Source: Streptomyces monomycini (GTDB lineage Bacteria; Actinomycetota; Actinomycetes; Streptomycetales; Streptomycetaceae). Taken from it: 64,000 nucleotides of DNA. Every line of letters starts with the position of its first letter. Position 1 is the stretch's first letter. Both the position numbers and the translations under genes were made by a program. The DNA is taken from NCBI RefSeq assembly GCF_022271435.1, contig NZ_JAFIQY010000012.1:62001-126000 (forward strand). The letters run 5' to 3'. The notes under the pieces are model-generated. The model had not been told where the DNA came from. It did not search any database and saw only the letters and a program-made list of their open reading frames with translations. Of this stretch, positions 42,688 through 51,377 are shown piece after piece.

Positions 42688-45600
42688 AGCGGCGGGGGCA
42701 GGAAGCCACTGGAGCGGAAGAAGGCGAGGTAGCGGTCGAGGAGGGCGGCGTCGGTGGGCGGGCAGCGCAGTCCGCTGTCCCGCAGGCCCCGTTCGGTGTT
42801 CGCGCGTCCGAGCCGTGGGAAGACGTCATCGAGGTACATCTCCTTCACGCTGATGTCGGACTTGTTGCTGCGGTCCACACAGAGCGAGACGAACGGGGCC
42901 GTGGGGCTGCCGGGGTTGCGCGCGACATGCCGTACCAGCTCCGCCACCCAGGCGTCGTACGGCAGTTCGCGGATGCCGTAGCCCGCCGCCCGCATCCGGT
43001 CCACCATGTCGGCGAGGCGGGCCGGCCGGGGGTTGGTGAGGTGGTAGGTGCGGCCGTCGGCCGGTTCGCGGGTCGCCAGGTGCACCACGGCGGCGGCCAC
43101 ATGGTCGACCGGCACGAAGTCCAGCGGCAGCGGCACGTCCGGCGCCAGGCCCGTCTCCGCGATGACGCGGAACAGTGAGCTGATGGCCGTCTCGGTGTTG
43201 CAGATGCCGGTGTGCTCCTCGCCGGTGACCTCGTACGGGCGGTGCACCGCCACCGGCAGCCCCGCCTCCGCCGCCTCCGCGAGCATCCGCTCGGCCACCC
43301 ACTTGCTCTCCGCGTACCCCATCGACAGGTGGTCGGCGTGGGCCGGCAGGGTGTCCTCGTCCACCTCCCGCACCCCGGCGGTGCCGAATCCCGCGAGCAC
43401 CGCGACGGTGGACAGGAAGTGCAGCGGGACGCGCCGCCCGGCGGCCAGCCGGACCAGTTCCCGGGTGCCGCCGACGTTGGCAGCGCGCAGCGCGGCGTAC
43501 GGGTGCAGGAAGCTGACGTGTGCCCCGGCGTGCAGGATCAGGTCGGCGGTCTCGCCCAGCTGACCGAACCGCGCTTCCGTCAGTCCCAGGCGCGGGACGG
43601 TCAGGTCGGCCGGGAAGCAGGTCAGCCGCTGCTCGTACGGGGACAGGTCCAGGCCGTACCGAGCGGCGTTGGAACACACCCGGCGCCGCGCGTGCGCCGC
43701 GTCCCGGGCCCGTACGGGGCACAGCAGCTCGGCGCCGGTGACCCGCGCGAGCCGGTCGAGCAGGAACGCGCCTATGTAGCCGGTGGCGCCGGTGACCAGG
43801 ACGCGCGCCGGGTCGCGTGGGCGGGGAAGAGGCCCCCGCACCGGCGGCAATCGCAGCCCGAGACGCGCTTCCCGCAGGAAGTCCGCCTCCGACGCGGGCG
43901 CGGGGCCGGTCCGGCGGCCGGCCCGGCTGTCCCGCAGCGCCCGGTCCACCGCCGCCGTGTACGCGCCGAGCGTCGGCGACCGCAGCAGACTGCGTACGAG
44001 GAAGGTGCCGTGCGCCGCGTCCATGTGCAGTGCGGTCATGGTCCTGGTGGTCACCTCGGCGACGAGCAGCGAGTCGCCGCCGAGGGCGAAGAAATCGTCG
44101 TCGGGAGCGGGCCGGACGCGCAGGACGTGCTCCCAGACGCCGGCGAGCACGGCCGCCGGACCGCCGCTTCCGGCAGCCGCGGCATCCGGCTCCTCCAGGC
44201 GCGGTTGCTCGTTTGCGTTCGCATGACCGTTCCCGGTCGCACGCGTTTGCCCGGCGGGCACCGCCGACCGTGCGAGCAGGGCACGCCGGTCGACCTTTCC
44301 GGCCCCGGTGACCGGGAAGCGGTCCAGGACGTGGATGCGCCCCGGCACGGCGGGCGCGGGCAGCCAGGACCCCAGGTAGGCGCGCACCTGATCGGCCGGG
44401 ACCGCCGCGCCGGGGCGGGCCGGCGTCACGAAGGCCACCGGCTGGGCGCGCGGCCCCTCCCCGTCGATCTCCACCACGGCCTCCGCGACCGTCTCGTGCG
44501 CGCGCAAACGCGCCTCGACCTCGTCCAGTTCCACGCGGAAACCGCGCAGTTTGACCTGCCGGTCGCGGCGCCCCCGGTACTCCAGCGTGCCGTCCGGCCG
44601 CCACCGGGCGCGGTCACCCGTGCGGTACAGGCGCCCGCCGGGGCGGGGCCCGAACGGGTCGTCGAGGAAGCGTTCGGCGGTCAGCGCCGGGTCGTTGAGG
44701 TACCCGATGGCGATGCCGTCGCCCCCGACGAGCAGTTCACCCTCCTCGCCCGGCCCGGCGGGGGTGCCGTCCTCGCGGAGCACATGGCAGGTCGAGTTGG
44801 GAAAGGGACGGCCGATGGGCACGGCGGCCGCGTCGGCGGGCAGCTCCCGTACGACGTACGCGCTGGAGACGACGCTGTTCTCGGTGGGCCCGTAGAAGTT
44901 GACCAAGGTGGTCCCGGGGCAGGCGGACAGCACCCGGCGGCACAGCCGCGGGTCGAGCGCCTCGCCGCCCGCCGAGACGAACCGCAGGCTGCGCAGCGCC
45001 TCCGGCCGGGTGCGGGCCACGTGATGCAGCACCCCCGCGGTCAGGAACGCCACCGCCACGTCCTCCTCGCGCAGCAGCCGCTCCAGCGCGTCCACGGACA
45101 GCAGGTGTTCCCGCTCGGCGACGACGAGGCAGGCGCCGGACAGCAGCGCCGTCCAGATCTCGATCGTCGAGGCGTCCGAGGAGCAGCTGTACGCGTGCAG
45201 CACCCGTTCGCCGGGTGCCGGAGGCGACAGCCAGGAGCCGGAGGCGGCCAGCCGCACGACGCCGCGGTGCGGGACGGCCACCGGCTTCGGGCGGCCGGTC
45301 GAGCCGGAGGTGAACATGACGTAGGCGCAGTCCTCCGGGGTGACGGTCACGCCTGGTGGGGAGGGGGCACCGGCCGGTGGCGCGGGGGTTCCGGCCGGTG
45401 GGTCGGGGGCTTCGGCCGGGGCGTCCGCTGCCGGGGCCGGCGCGGCGAGACCGCCGTCCACACAGGCCCGCAGTCTGCGCACCCGGCTCGTGCTGCCCGG
45501 CAGCGCGACGGCCACCCGTACGTCCGCCTCCTCGGCCATCGCACGCAACCGGGCGGGCGGGTACGCGTCGTCCAACGGTACGTACGCCGCGCCGCACTTG

Positions 45601-45896
45601 ACGACGGCGAGGAACGCCACCAGCGCCTCGGGGCACCGGCCGCCGAGCACACCGACCGTACTGCCGGTACGGACACCGGCGGTCAGCAGCCGCCGGGCGA
45701 GGGCGTCGGAGTGCCGGCTCAGCTCGCCGAAGGTCAGGGTGCGGTCGCCGTGCCGGACGGCGGGCGCCCCGGGGGCGGCCAGCGCCCGCTCCTCGAACAG
45801 CTCGTGCAGGCAGCGGTCGCGGGGGTACGGCGTGGCCGTGTCGTTCCAGGGTGCGTGCCGGTCCGGCCGGCCGGGCACCTGGGAGGGTCGCAGCAT
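42669..45896 (-). CDS. Stand-alone NRPS-like adenylation-carrier-thioester reductase (A-PCP-R)
   Basis: A 1075-residue three-domain enzyme. A domain (about 25-530): FTSGSTGRPKPV, NFYGPTENS, YRTGDRARW, RRDRQVKLRGFRVELDEVE and GKVDRRAL with the catalytic lysine. Carrier domain: DDFFALGGDSLLV with S609. Reductase (about 690-1070): VLVTGATGYIGAFLLDRL for NADP and YAESKW with the active-site tyrosine and lysine. It activates an acid as AMP ester, loads it and releases it as aldehyde or alcohol. The A4-like site keeps Asp (SSDASTIEIW), which normally binds an amino acid alpha-amino group, so an amino acid is likelier than a polyketide acid. GAGG precedes ATG 45896. It converges with the decarboxylase gene; membership in the polyketide cluster is possible, not proven. 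Confidence 0.88.
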   Translation of the reverse strand: MLRPSQVPGRPDRHAPWNDTATPYPRDRCLHELFEERALAAPGAPAVRHGDRTLTFGELSRHSDALARRLLTAGVRTGSTVGVLGGRCPEALVAFLAVVKCGAAYVPLDDAYPPARLRAMAEEADVRVAVALPGSTSRVRRLRACVDGGLAAPAPAADAPAEAPDPPAGTPAPPAGAPSPPGVTVTPEDCAYVMFTSGSTGRPKPVAVPHRGVVRLAASGSWLSPPAPGERVLHAYSCSSDASTIEIWTALLSGACLVVAEREHLLSVDALERLLREEDVAVAFLTAGVLHHVARTRPEALRSLRFVSAGGEALDPRLCRRVLSACPGTTLVNFYGPTENSVVSSAYVVRELPADAAAVPIGRPFPNSTCHVLREDGTPAGPGEEGELLVGGDGIAIGYLNDPALTAERFLDDPFGPRPGGRLYRTGDRARWRPDGTLEYRGRRDRQVKLRGFRVELDEVEARLRAHETVAEAVVEIDGEGPRAQPVAFVTPARPGAAVPADQVRAYLGSWLPAPAVPGRIHVLDRFPVTGAGKVDRRALLARSAVPAGQTRATGNGHANANEQPRLEEPDAAAAGSGGPAAVLAGVWEHVLRVRPAPDDDFFALGGDSLLVAEVTTRTMTALHMDAAHGTFLVRSLLRSPTLGAYTAAVDRALRDSRAGRRTGPAPASEADFLREARLGLRLPPVRGPLPRPRDPARVLVTGATGYIGAFLLDRLARVTGAELLCPVRARDAAHARRRVCSNAARYGLDLSPYEQRLTCFPADLTVPRLGLTEARFGQLGETADLILHAGAHVSFLHPYAALRAANVGGTRELVRLAAGRRVPLHFLSTVAVLAGFGTAGVREVDEDTLPAHADHLSMGYAESKWVAERMLAEAAEAGLPVAVHRPYEVTGEEHTGICNTETAISSLFRVIAETGLAPDVPLPLDFVPVDHVAAAVVHLATREPADGRTYHLTNPRPARLADMVDRMRAAGYGIRELPYDAWVAELVRHVARNPGSPTAPFVSLCVDRSNKSDISVKEMYLDDVFPRLGRANTERGLRDSGLRCPPTDAALLDRYLAFFRSSGFLPPPLPRAGE

Positions 45897-46368
45897 GGTC
45901 AATACCTCGGAACGGTCGGAGTACCGCGGTCGGAGCGCCCGGACGGCCGGGGCGCGCGGTTCCGGGCGGAACCGGGTGGCCCGGGTCGGCTGAAGGCGGT
46001 GGGAGAGGAGCCGGAGGCAGCGGTGCGGCACCGCGCGAGCCGCGTCCGGACGGTCCCGCCGGCGGTGGACCGGCCGGCCTCGTGGCCGGGCCGCGCCGGG
46101 GCCGGACGCCCGTCTCGGTGTGCCTTCCATGTCACCCGGAAAGCGGGTGCATTAGGCACTTACCCAGCAATCCGCTGCCGCTGTTCACTCTTGCGGATGA
46201 TGCGGAACGTTCCGGTCAGCAAAGTTGAGCCGCGTCGTGAGCGGTGTACCACCGCCCGTACCGCGATGCGCCCCACGGCGGGGGAGATACGACCTGGACG
46301 AGGGGTTTGCGAGCGGTGCCGGATGCGCGGAAAGCGTGGCGGGGGCCCGGCAGCGGCGCACGATGGGG
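45897..46368. promoter_or_regulatory. Upstream region of the A-PCP-R gene, with a 12-bp palindrome
   Basis: About 470 bases without a credible gene. The perfect palindrome CGGAACGTTCCG at 46203-46214 is about 307 bases before the A-PCP-R start and could be a protein site. The stretch 46135-46215 is less GC-rich than its surroundings, as promoters often are. No clear -10/-35 pair was found. Confidence 0.35.
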
Positions 46369-46401
46369 GCGGGGCGCCGACACGGTGAGCCGGCGCCCCG
46401 C
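46369..46401 (-). terminator. Hairpin downstream of the RraA-family remnant
   Basis: An 11-bp perfect stem, GCGGGGCGCCG (46369-46379) with CGGCGCCCCGC (46391-46401), closes an 11-base loop. It lies 10 bases past the remnant's stop and appears to be the preserved terminator of the formerly intact gene. Confidence 0.65.
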
Positions 46402-46410
46402 AGGGGTTGC

Positions 46411-46794
46411 TCAGCCCGTGAAGCTTTGCCCCCGCAGGATGGTGTCGATCCGGTCCCGGTGGGCCGCTTCCCGGTCGGCGAGGGTCGCGGCGGCCTCCTT
46501 GGCCAGCTTCTTCTCCGCGTCGAGGAGTACTTCGTCCCGGCGGTCCGCGGGAGTGACCACGACGCCCTCCTCGTCGGCCACCACGATGTCGCCGGACCGT
46601 ACGGTCACGCCGCCGCAGCGCACCGGGCCGTTGAGCGGCGCGACGGCCGCCTTGGTGCCCGGAACGGGGATGACGCCGCGCGCGTACACGGGGAAGCCCG
46701 CCGCCACGTCGCTGAAACCTGAGATGTCGTTCAGGCACTCCTTCTCTCGGCTCCGGAGCCCGGTGCCGCCGGGTCCGGCCGGGCCCCGCCACAC
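46411..46794 (-). pseudogene. Truncated RraA-family protein (4-hydroxy-4-methyl-2-oxoglutarate aldolase-like)
   Basis: The frame encodes only the C-terminal half of an RraA/HMG-aldolase-type protein: GFPVYARGVIPVPGTKAAVAPLNGPVRCGGVTVRSGDIVVADEEGVVVTP, then a helical tail (DEVLLDAEKKLAKEAA). Family members have about 200-230 residues; here the first ~100, including the substrate and Mg-binding G-x-x-x-R-D segment, are gone and replaced by about 25 unrelated residues. GTG 46794 has only a weak ribosome site. It is most simply a decayed gene at the right border of the polyketide region. The neighbouring dehydrogenase may have been its functional partner. Confidence 0.7.
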
Positions 46795-46987
46795 TCACGG
46801 AGGACGGGCCGCGCCGGGCCGCCGGCCACCGGAGCCGTACGGGGCCGTACGGAGCCGCCTCGGCTCCCGTGTCCGCCGGCCCGAACGCCCCCCGTTCCCA
46901 TGCGCTTCCGCCCGCCGTAATGTGATCATCCTGCCGCGTGCTCCCCGGGGCGCGCCCCCACGTATCGCACCTACGGAGACGACTGCC

Positions 46988-47947
46988 GTGCCCCTGCGCT
47001 GTGCCGTGCTCGACGACTTCCAGGACATCGCCACGACGGCGGCCGACTGGACCCCCGTCCAGGACCGTGTGGACGTCGTCTCCTTCACCCGGCACTTCGC
47101 CACCGAGGACGAACTGGCGGCGGAGCTGGCCGGTTTCGACATCGTCGTCACCCTGCGCGAACGGGTCCCCTTCCCGGCCTCCCTCTTCGCCCGGCTGCCC
47201 CGGCTCCGGCTCCTGGTCGCCTCCGGCCTGCGCAACTCCGTGATCGACTTCGCCGCGGCGGCGGAGCACGGGGTCACCGTGTGCGGCACACAGAGCGCCT
47301 CCACCCCGCCCGTCGAGCTGACCTGGGCACTGCTCCTGGGCCTCGCCCGCGGTGTGGCGGCCGAGAGCGCCGCGCTGCGCCGGGGCGGCCCGTGGCAGTC
47401 CACGGTCGGCACCGACCTGCACGGCCGGCGACTCGGACTGCTCGGACTGGGCAAGATCGGCAGCCGGGGCGCCCAGGTCGGTACGGCCTTCGGCATGGAC
47501 GTGGTGGCCTGGAGCCAGAACCTCACCGAGGAGCGGACCGCCGAGGTCGGCGTCGGCCGCGCGGCGAGCAAGGAGGAACTCCTCGCCACCAGCGACTTCG
47601 TCTCGGTCCACCTGGCGCTGGGGGACCGCACCCGGGGCCTGCTCGGCGCCCCCGAGCTGGCGCTGCTCAAGCCGACCGCGTACCTGGTGAACACGTCCCG
47701 GGCGGCCGTCGTCGACCAGGACGCCCTGCTCGCCGCACTGCACGAGGGCCGGTTCGCCGGCGCGGGCATCGACGTCTTCGACACCGAGCCGCTGCCCGCC
47801 GACCACCCGGTACGCACCGCGCCCCGGCTGCTGGCCACGCCCCACCTCGGCTACGTGACCTGGGACAACTACCGTACGTACTACGGCCAGGCGGTCGAGG
47901 ACATCCAGGCGTACCTGGCGGGCTCACCGGTCCGCGTGCTCGGGTGA
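46988..47947 (+). CDS. NAD-dependent D-2-hydroxyacid dehydrogenase
   Basis: A 319-residue member of the D-isomer 2-hydroxyacid dehydrogenases (phosphoglycerate, glyoxylate or hydroxypyruvate reductase group). The NAD-binding domain has LGLLGLGKIGSRGAQVG; catalytic residues are Arg in LVNTSRAAVVDQDAL, Glu in IDVFDTEPLP and His in LLATPHLGYVT. It lacks the regulatory ACT domain of full SerA. GTG 46988 follows GGAG by 9 bases and is supported by the conserved N-terminus LRCAVLDDFQDIA. The exact hydroxyacid is unknown. Context (an RraA remnant, no serine genes) suggests a catabolic 2-keto acid reductase. Confidence 0.9.
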   Translation: MPLRCAVLDDFQDIATTAADWTPVQDRVDVVSFTRHFATEDELAAELAGFDIVVTLRERVPFPASLFARLPRLRLLVASGLRNSVIDFAAAAEHGVTVCGTQSASTPPVELTWALLLGLARGVAAESAALRRGGPWQSTVGTDLHGRRLGLLGLGKIGSRGAQVGTAFGMDVVAWSQNLTEERTAEVGVGRAASKEELLATSDFVSVHLALGDRTRGLLGAPELALLKPTAYLVNTSRAAVVDQDALLAALHEGRFAGAGIDVFDTEPLPADHPVRTAPRLLATPHLGYVTWDNYRTYYGQAVEDIQAYLAGSPVRVLG

Positions 47948-48049
47948 CGACGGACCGGCGGCTCCACCGGACCGGCGATCCCCTGGACCGGCGGCCCCAC
48001 GGGACCGGCCGCCCCCCTGCACCGGCGGGCACCGGCCCCGCACACCCGA

Positions 48050-48082
48050 TCGGGCGGCGCGCCTGGCCGGCGCGCCGCCCGA
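48050..48082. terminator. Strong bidirectional hairpin after the dehydrogenase
   Basis: CGGGCGGCGCGCC (48051-48063) and GGCGCGCCGCCCG (48069-48081) pair perfectly, with a flanking T-A pair giving 14 bp and a 5-base loop. It lies between the convergent dehydrogenase and peptidoglycan-binding genes. The 100 bases before it are repeats of a CCGGACCGGCG-like word. Confidence 0.8.
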
Positions 48083-48112
48083 CGGCGTCAGTTCACCTCC
48101 GGAGCCGTGGCT

Positions 48113-48565
48113 CTAAAGGGCGTTGGCGAACCGCTTGAACGCGGCCTTGGTCTTCGTCCCGGGGTCCCCGTCGATCTTGCCGGTGTAACCCCAGCTGTCC
48201 TTCAGCAGGCGCTGCAGCGCCTTCACCGTGTTGACACCGGGCTTCCCGTCGATCGCGCCCTGGTACTTCCAGTACTTCTTGAGGCAGCGCTGGAACGCCT
48301 TCCAGCTCTCGGTGCCCAGCGCCCCGTCGATCTGCCCGCGGTACTGCCAGTGCTTCTTCAGCCAGCCCTGGACCTTCCTGGCCTGTGCGGCGCTCAGTCC
48401 GAGGTTGTTCACCGCGAGCGGTGTGACGGCCTCGGCCGTCACCGCGGGCTGCGCGGCCGGCGCGGACGCGGCGAAGCTCGCGCCCGCCCCCGCCAGGCCG
48501 CCGGCGAAGATCCCCACGGCGGCGGTGACACTGACGAGGGTCCTCGTCACAGCATTGGGTCGCAT
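48113..48565 (-). CDS. Secreted peptidoglycan-binding repeat protein
   Basis: A 150-residue secreted protein. ATG 48565 (GGGGGAAAAGGA upstream) gives a signal peptide of about 33 residues ending ASFAASA. The mature part is made of three copies of a 35-45-residue unit, WQYRGQIDGALGTESWKAFQ, WKYQGAIDGKPGVNTVKALQ and WGYTGKIDGDPGTKTKAAFK, each a PG_binding_1 type motif. No catalytic domain is attached. Such proteins bind cell-wall glycan and are common single-module exoproteins in streptomycetes; no partner is evident nearby. Confidence 0.85.
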   Translation of the reverse strand: MRPNAVTRTLVSVTAAVGIFAGGLAGAGASFAASAPAAQPAVTAEAVTPLAVNNLGLSAAQARKVQGWLKKHWQYRGQIDGALGTESWKAFQRCLKKYWKYQGAIDGKPGVNTVKALQRLLKDSWGYTGKIDGDPGTKTKAAFKRFANAL

Positions 48566-48843
48566 TCCTTTTCCCCCTTCGGGTTCCGGGGGCACCGCCC
48601 GACCCGCCCGGCGCGTACGTCACCGGACGCCTCGGCGCTCCCCCTCATGGCCGTACGGCGCAGCGGCGGCCCTGGTGGTGGTGCTCCCCGTCCGCCCCGG
48701 CGCGGTACGGGAAGAAGCTATCCGCCGGAGCGGCGCCCGGCGTCAGCCCACGAGTTGAGACCGGCGCAACCAGAAGCCGACATCCGCGCTCCACCGACCG
48801 CGGTAACGGCGGCGGATGTACAACCCCCGCGGTACTGACCACC
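48566..48843. other. Intergenic space before the peptidoglycan-binding gene
   Basis: Between 48566 and 48889 no gene is supported. It holds the promoter side of the peptidoglycan-binding gene and the end of the SpaB_C operon. ACATCCGC (48780-48787) and GCGGATGT (48812-48819) form an 8-bp inverted repeat with a 24-base loop that could terminate the SpaB_C transcript. Confidence 0.4.
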
Positions 48844-48894
48844 CGGAACGGAACGTCACTCGGAACGGAACGTCACTCGGAACGGGACGTCACT
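48844..48894. repeat. Three 17-bp direct repeats at the end of the SpaB_C gene
   Basis: CGGAACGGAACGTCACT occurs at 48844 and 48861, and once more at 48878 with one change (CGGAACGGGACGTCACT). The third copy contains the SpaB_C stop codon (48890-48892), so the array straddles the gene end. Each unit ends in a potential TGA on the minus strand, which suggests duplication of the gene terminus. Confidence 0.9.
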
Positions 48895-50110
48895 CCACGG
48901 TGCCCGCGCCCTCGGCCCGTCCGTCGGCCCACTCCTTGCTCAGCCGGGACCACTCGGGGGCGGCCGCGGTGGGGGAGGAGGACACGACATGACGGCGGAA
49001 GGCGTCTTCCGCGGTGACGCCGTGCACCGTTTCGACCGTGTTCGCCGCCAGGTGGCACAGCAGGCCGCGGTCCACCGGTTTCAGCCCGAGGCGGTTGAGG
49101 TGGATGTAGAGGTAGTTGACCACCAGCCGGAAGGAGGCGAACCAGTGGTCGTCGCGGAGGAAGCCGTCGTGGCCGTGGTCGGTCTGCAGGAGCCGGTGGA
49201 AATCGCTGAGCTGCCGGGTCGGCAGCCGGGGGGCCAGGCCGGCGCCGCTGAGCGTCAGCTCGCCCGACTCCAGCAGCGGGTACGCGACACGCTGGCACCG
49301 GCGTACGGCCTCGGCCCACTCCCGTACGAACGGCACGGTGGCGCCCGCGTCCGCGGCCTCGGTGGAGCCGGGCTCCGCGGACAGGACGGACTCCACCGTA
49401 CGCAGCCGGGTGGTCAGCGCGTCGGCCTGCCGCCGGTACCGCTCGTCGAAAGCGGCCCGGTAGCCGGCCGGGTCGTGGGTGCGGGACAGGAACGCGTCGG
49501 CGTGCGACCGCAGGGACAGGAAGCCGCGGGCGAGCGGCGCGCCGCCCTCGTCGAACGGGACGGCGGCCACCGACGCGGTGGTCCACATCAGGTCCAGCGC
49601 CAGTACGGGCAGGGCGCCCCCGCCCCGCAGGTGCTCGTACATCGCGAACGCCAGGTCGTTCGTGTCGCTCAGGAAATCGGCCAGCACCTCGCTGCCCCGC
49701 ATCGAACCCAGCACCGGCAGCCGGTGGTCGTAGGGCTGTTCGAGCACGGTGTTGTCCGGTACCCAGGGGTGCCGGGGGCCGGTCTCCATCTCCAGTTCCG
49801 CCAGCCGCTCGTGCACCGGCGCGAGCGCGTCCTCGTCCAGCCGGACCGTGGAGGGGTGGTCGCGGACGTACGTCTCCAGCGCTGTGACGACCCGCGGGCG
49901 TACGTGCGAGGACCACTCCTCGGCCGTGGTACGGAAGTTCAGACGCAGGTGCGGGCCGCGCAGCCAGTGCCGGCCGAACCAGGCGCCGTCGACCGACGCC
50001 CGGACGGCTTCGAAGGCCGGGCGGACGGCGTCCAGTACGAGCGCGGGCTCGGTGCTCTCGTCGTGGTGGTGGACGTGGATGCTGTGCCACTCGGCGGACG
50101 CCCCGCTCAT
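48890..50110 (-). CDS. SpaB_C-domain protein (LanB elimination-domain / thiopeptide-type), second of a pair
   Basis: A 406-residue single-domain protein of the SpaB_C family. Seen: WHSIHVHHHDESTEPALVLDAVRPAF at the start, WFGRHWLRGPHLRLNFR (the R-G-P-H-L-R-L-x-F signature), LRGGGALPVLALDLMW, and a C-terminal WFASFRLVVNYLYIHLNRLGL followed by LLCHLAANTVE. In class I lanthipeptide dehydratases this domain eliminates glutamate from glutamylated Ser/Thr; in thiopeptide pathways relatives catalyse cycloaddition. No glutamylation domain and no precursor peptide were found nearby. ATGA overlap couples it to the first SpaB_C gene. Its specific reaction cannot be assigned. Confidence 0.85.
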   Translation of the reverse strand: MSGASAEWHSIHVHHHDESTEPALVLDAVRPAFEAVRASVDGAWFGRHWLRGPHLRLNFRTTAEEWSSHVRPRVVTALETYVRDHPSTVRLDEDALAPVHERLAELEMETGPRHPWVPDNTVLEQPYDHRLPVLGSMRGSEVLADFLSDTNDLAFAMYEHLRGGGALPVLALDLMWTTASVAAVPFDEGGAPLARGFLSLRSHADAFLSRTHDPAGYRAAFDERYRRQADALTTRLRTVESVLSAEPGSTEAADAGATVPFVREWAEAVRRCQRVAYPLLESGELTLSGAGLAPRLPTRQLSDFHRLLQTDHGHDGFLRDDHWFASFRLVVNYLYIHLNRLGLKPVDRGLLCHLAANTVETVHGVTAEDAFRRHVVSSSPTAAAPEWSRLSKEWADGRAEGAGTVE

Positions 50111-51147
50111 GAGGCGGTCAGCGCCTCGGGCAGTTCGGCGAGGACCCGGCCGACGAGGAACCGCACCTGGCTCTCCTGCCACAGGGTCAGTCCGAGCCGG
50201 TTGTTGACCAGGTGACCGCTGCGCAGCAGCACCAGGCTCGTGGCGGGATGCGCGGTCTCGGCCAGTTCGAGCGGCCCGACGAGCGGTGAGTCCGTCCACT
50301 CGTTGGTGAAGCTGCCCGCGTCCTCCAGCTCGTGGAGCGCGTCCCGCAGCCGGCGCAGGGACGCCATCCAGTACGCGCGGGGGTCCGCGCCCGCGCCGGT
50401 GAGCGCCTCCTCGGGCGCGGTCGCCAGCCGCCAGACGCGCCGGGCGCGCTCCTGGAGCTGCGCCTGCTGGGCGCGGTACCGCGGCCCGACGTCCTCGGCC
50501 TCCGGGCCGCTGCCGAAGGGCAGGGGCGGGCCCCCGTTGCGCGACCACCGGTCGCGGACCTCGTCGAGGAGCGCGAACACCCCGACGACCAGGTCGAACG
50601 CCAGCATCGCGCGCTGTTCGACGGTCGCGCCGGTGCCGACGACGGACAGGGCCAGCTCGCTGGACTCGCGGAAGTGCCGCTCCACGGCGGCGATGGCGGT
50701 GCGGTACCCGAAGTCGGAGTTCTCCCGCTCGTACGGCCGGAACTCCAGGGAGTTGTTGGGCCGCACCTCCTCGTGCTGATCCTGGTCGGACCGGCCCTCC
50801 AGGCTGGCCAGCCCCTCGGAGACCTGGGCGAAGCGCGTACGGTCCACGACGTCGGGGGACGGGCTGGCCTCCAGGAACGCGCGGACGTGCTGTCCGGTCA
50901 ACCGCTCGATCGCGGCGCGGTCGGCGGTACGGGCCGGGAGAAAGCGCAGCCGGACGTGCGGGCCGCCCTCCCAGTACCGCAGGAAGAACCACCGCTGCAC
51001 GAAACCGTCGTCGGTCAGCCGTGCGACCAGCGGGCGGACGACCTCGGTCAGCAGCGCGTCCTGGCCGGTGTCGTAGAAGATGTGCGCGCCCACCCAGTCC
51101 GCGCCCTCCGCGGTACCGGGGTCCAGCCGGTCGCTACCGGTCAGCAT
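50107..51147 (-). CDS. SpaB_C-domain protein (LanB elimination-domain / thiopeptide-type), first of a pair
   Basis: A 346-residue SpaB_C-family protein. ATG 51147 follows GGAGGCG. The fold markers are WVGAHIFYDTGQDALL at the N-terminus, RWFFLRYWEGGPHVRLRF (the G-P-H-x-R-L-R-F signature) and SGHLVNNRLGLTLWQESQVRFLV at the C-terminus. It is divergent from its downstream neighbour in sequence though of the same fold, so the two may form a heterodimer. It lies 230 bases after the YbdK-type ligase gene on the same strand. The frame stays open upstream to 51402, but those codons lack a ribosome site and are not included. Confidence 0.85.
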   Translation of the reverse strand: MLTGSDRLDPGTAEGADWVGAHIFYDTGQDALLTEVVRPLVARLTDDGFVQRWFFLRYWEGGPHVRLRFLPARTADRAAIERLTGQHVRAFLEASPSPDVVDRTRFAQVSEGLASLEGRSDQDQHEEVRPNNSLEFRPYERENSDFGYRTAIAAVERHFRESSELALSVVGTGATVEQRAMLAFDLVVGVFALLDEVRDRWSRNGGPPLPFGSGPEAEDVGPRYRAQQAQLQERARRVWRLATAPEEALTGAGADPRAYWMASLRRLRDALHELEDAGSFTNEWTDSPLVGPLELAETAHPATSLVLLRSGHLVNNRLGLTLWQESQVRFLVGRVLAELPEALTAS

Positions 51148-51274
51148 CTCGCCTCCGTCGATCGTCGGTTGCCGGCTCCGGCGGGGCAGGAACCGGCCAT
51201 CCCGATTGTCGGGCGGCGGTCGGGCGACGGTCTTCACGGTACGACCACGGGGTGACCGAAGAACGGACCGAAGG

Positions 51275-51336
51275 CCACCGCAGAGGCACCACAGACCACC
51301 GCGGAGGCACCACAGGCCACCACGGGGCACCGGAGC
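51275..51336. repeat. 21-bp direct repeats between the YbdK-type and SpaB_C genes
   Basis: CCACCGCAGAGGCACCACAGA (51275), CCACCGCGGAGGCACCACAGG (51296) and a shorter third copy beginning CCACCACGGGGCACC (51317) recur with a 21-base period. They fill part of the 230-base space 51148-51377, which otherwise shows nothing convincing. On the minus strand they precede the SpaB_C pair and may be part of its leader. Confidence 0.8.
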
Positions 51337-51377
51337 CCGACCGCAGGCCGGGGCCTCGATACGCGGCCACGCGGCCG

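Noticed and set aside
43212..46388. 1058-codon plus-strand open frame opposite the A-PCP-R gene
   Set aside because: The minus-strand frame contains all adenylation, carrier and reductase motifs; the plus frame contains none.
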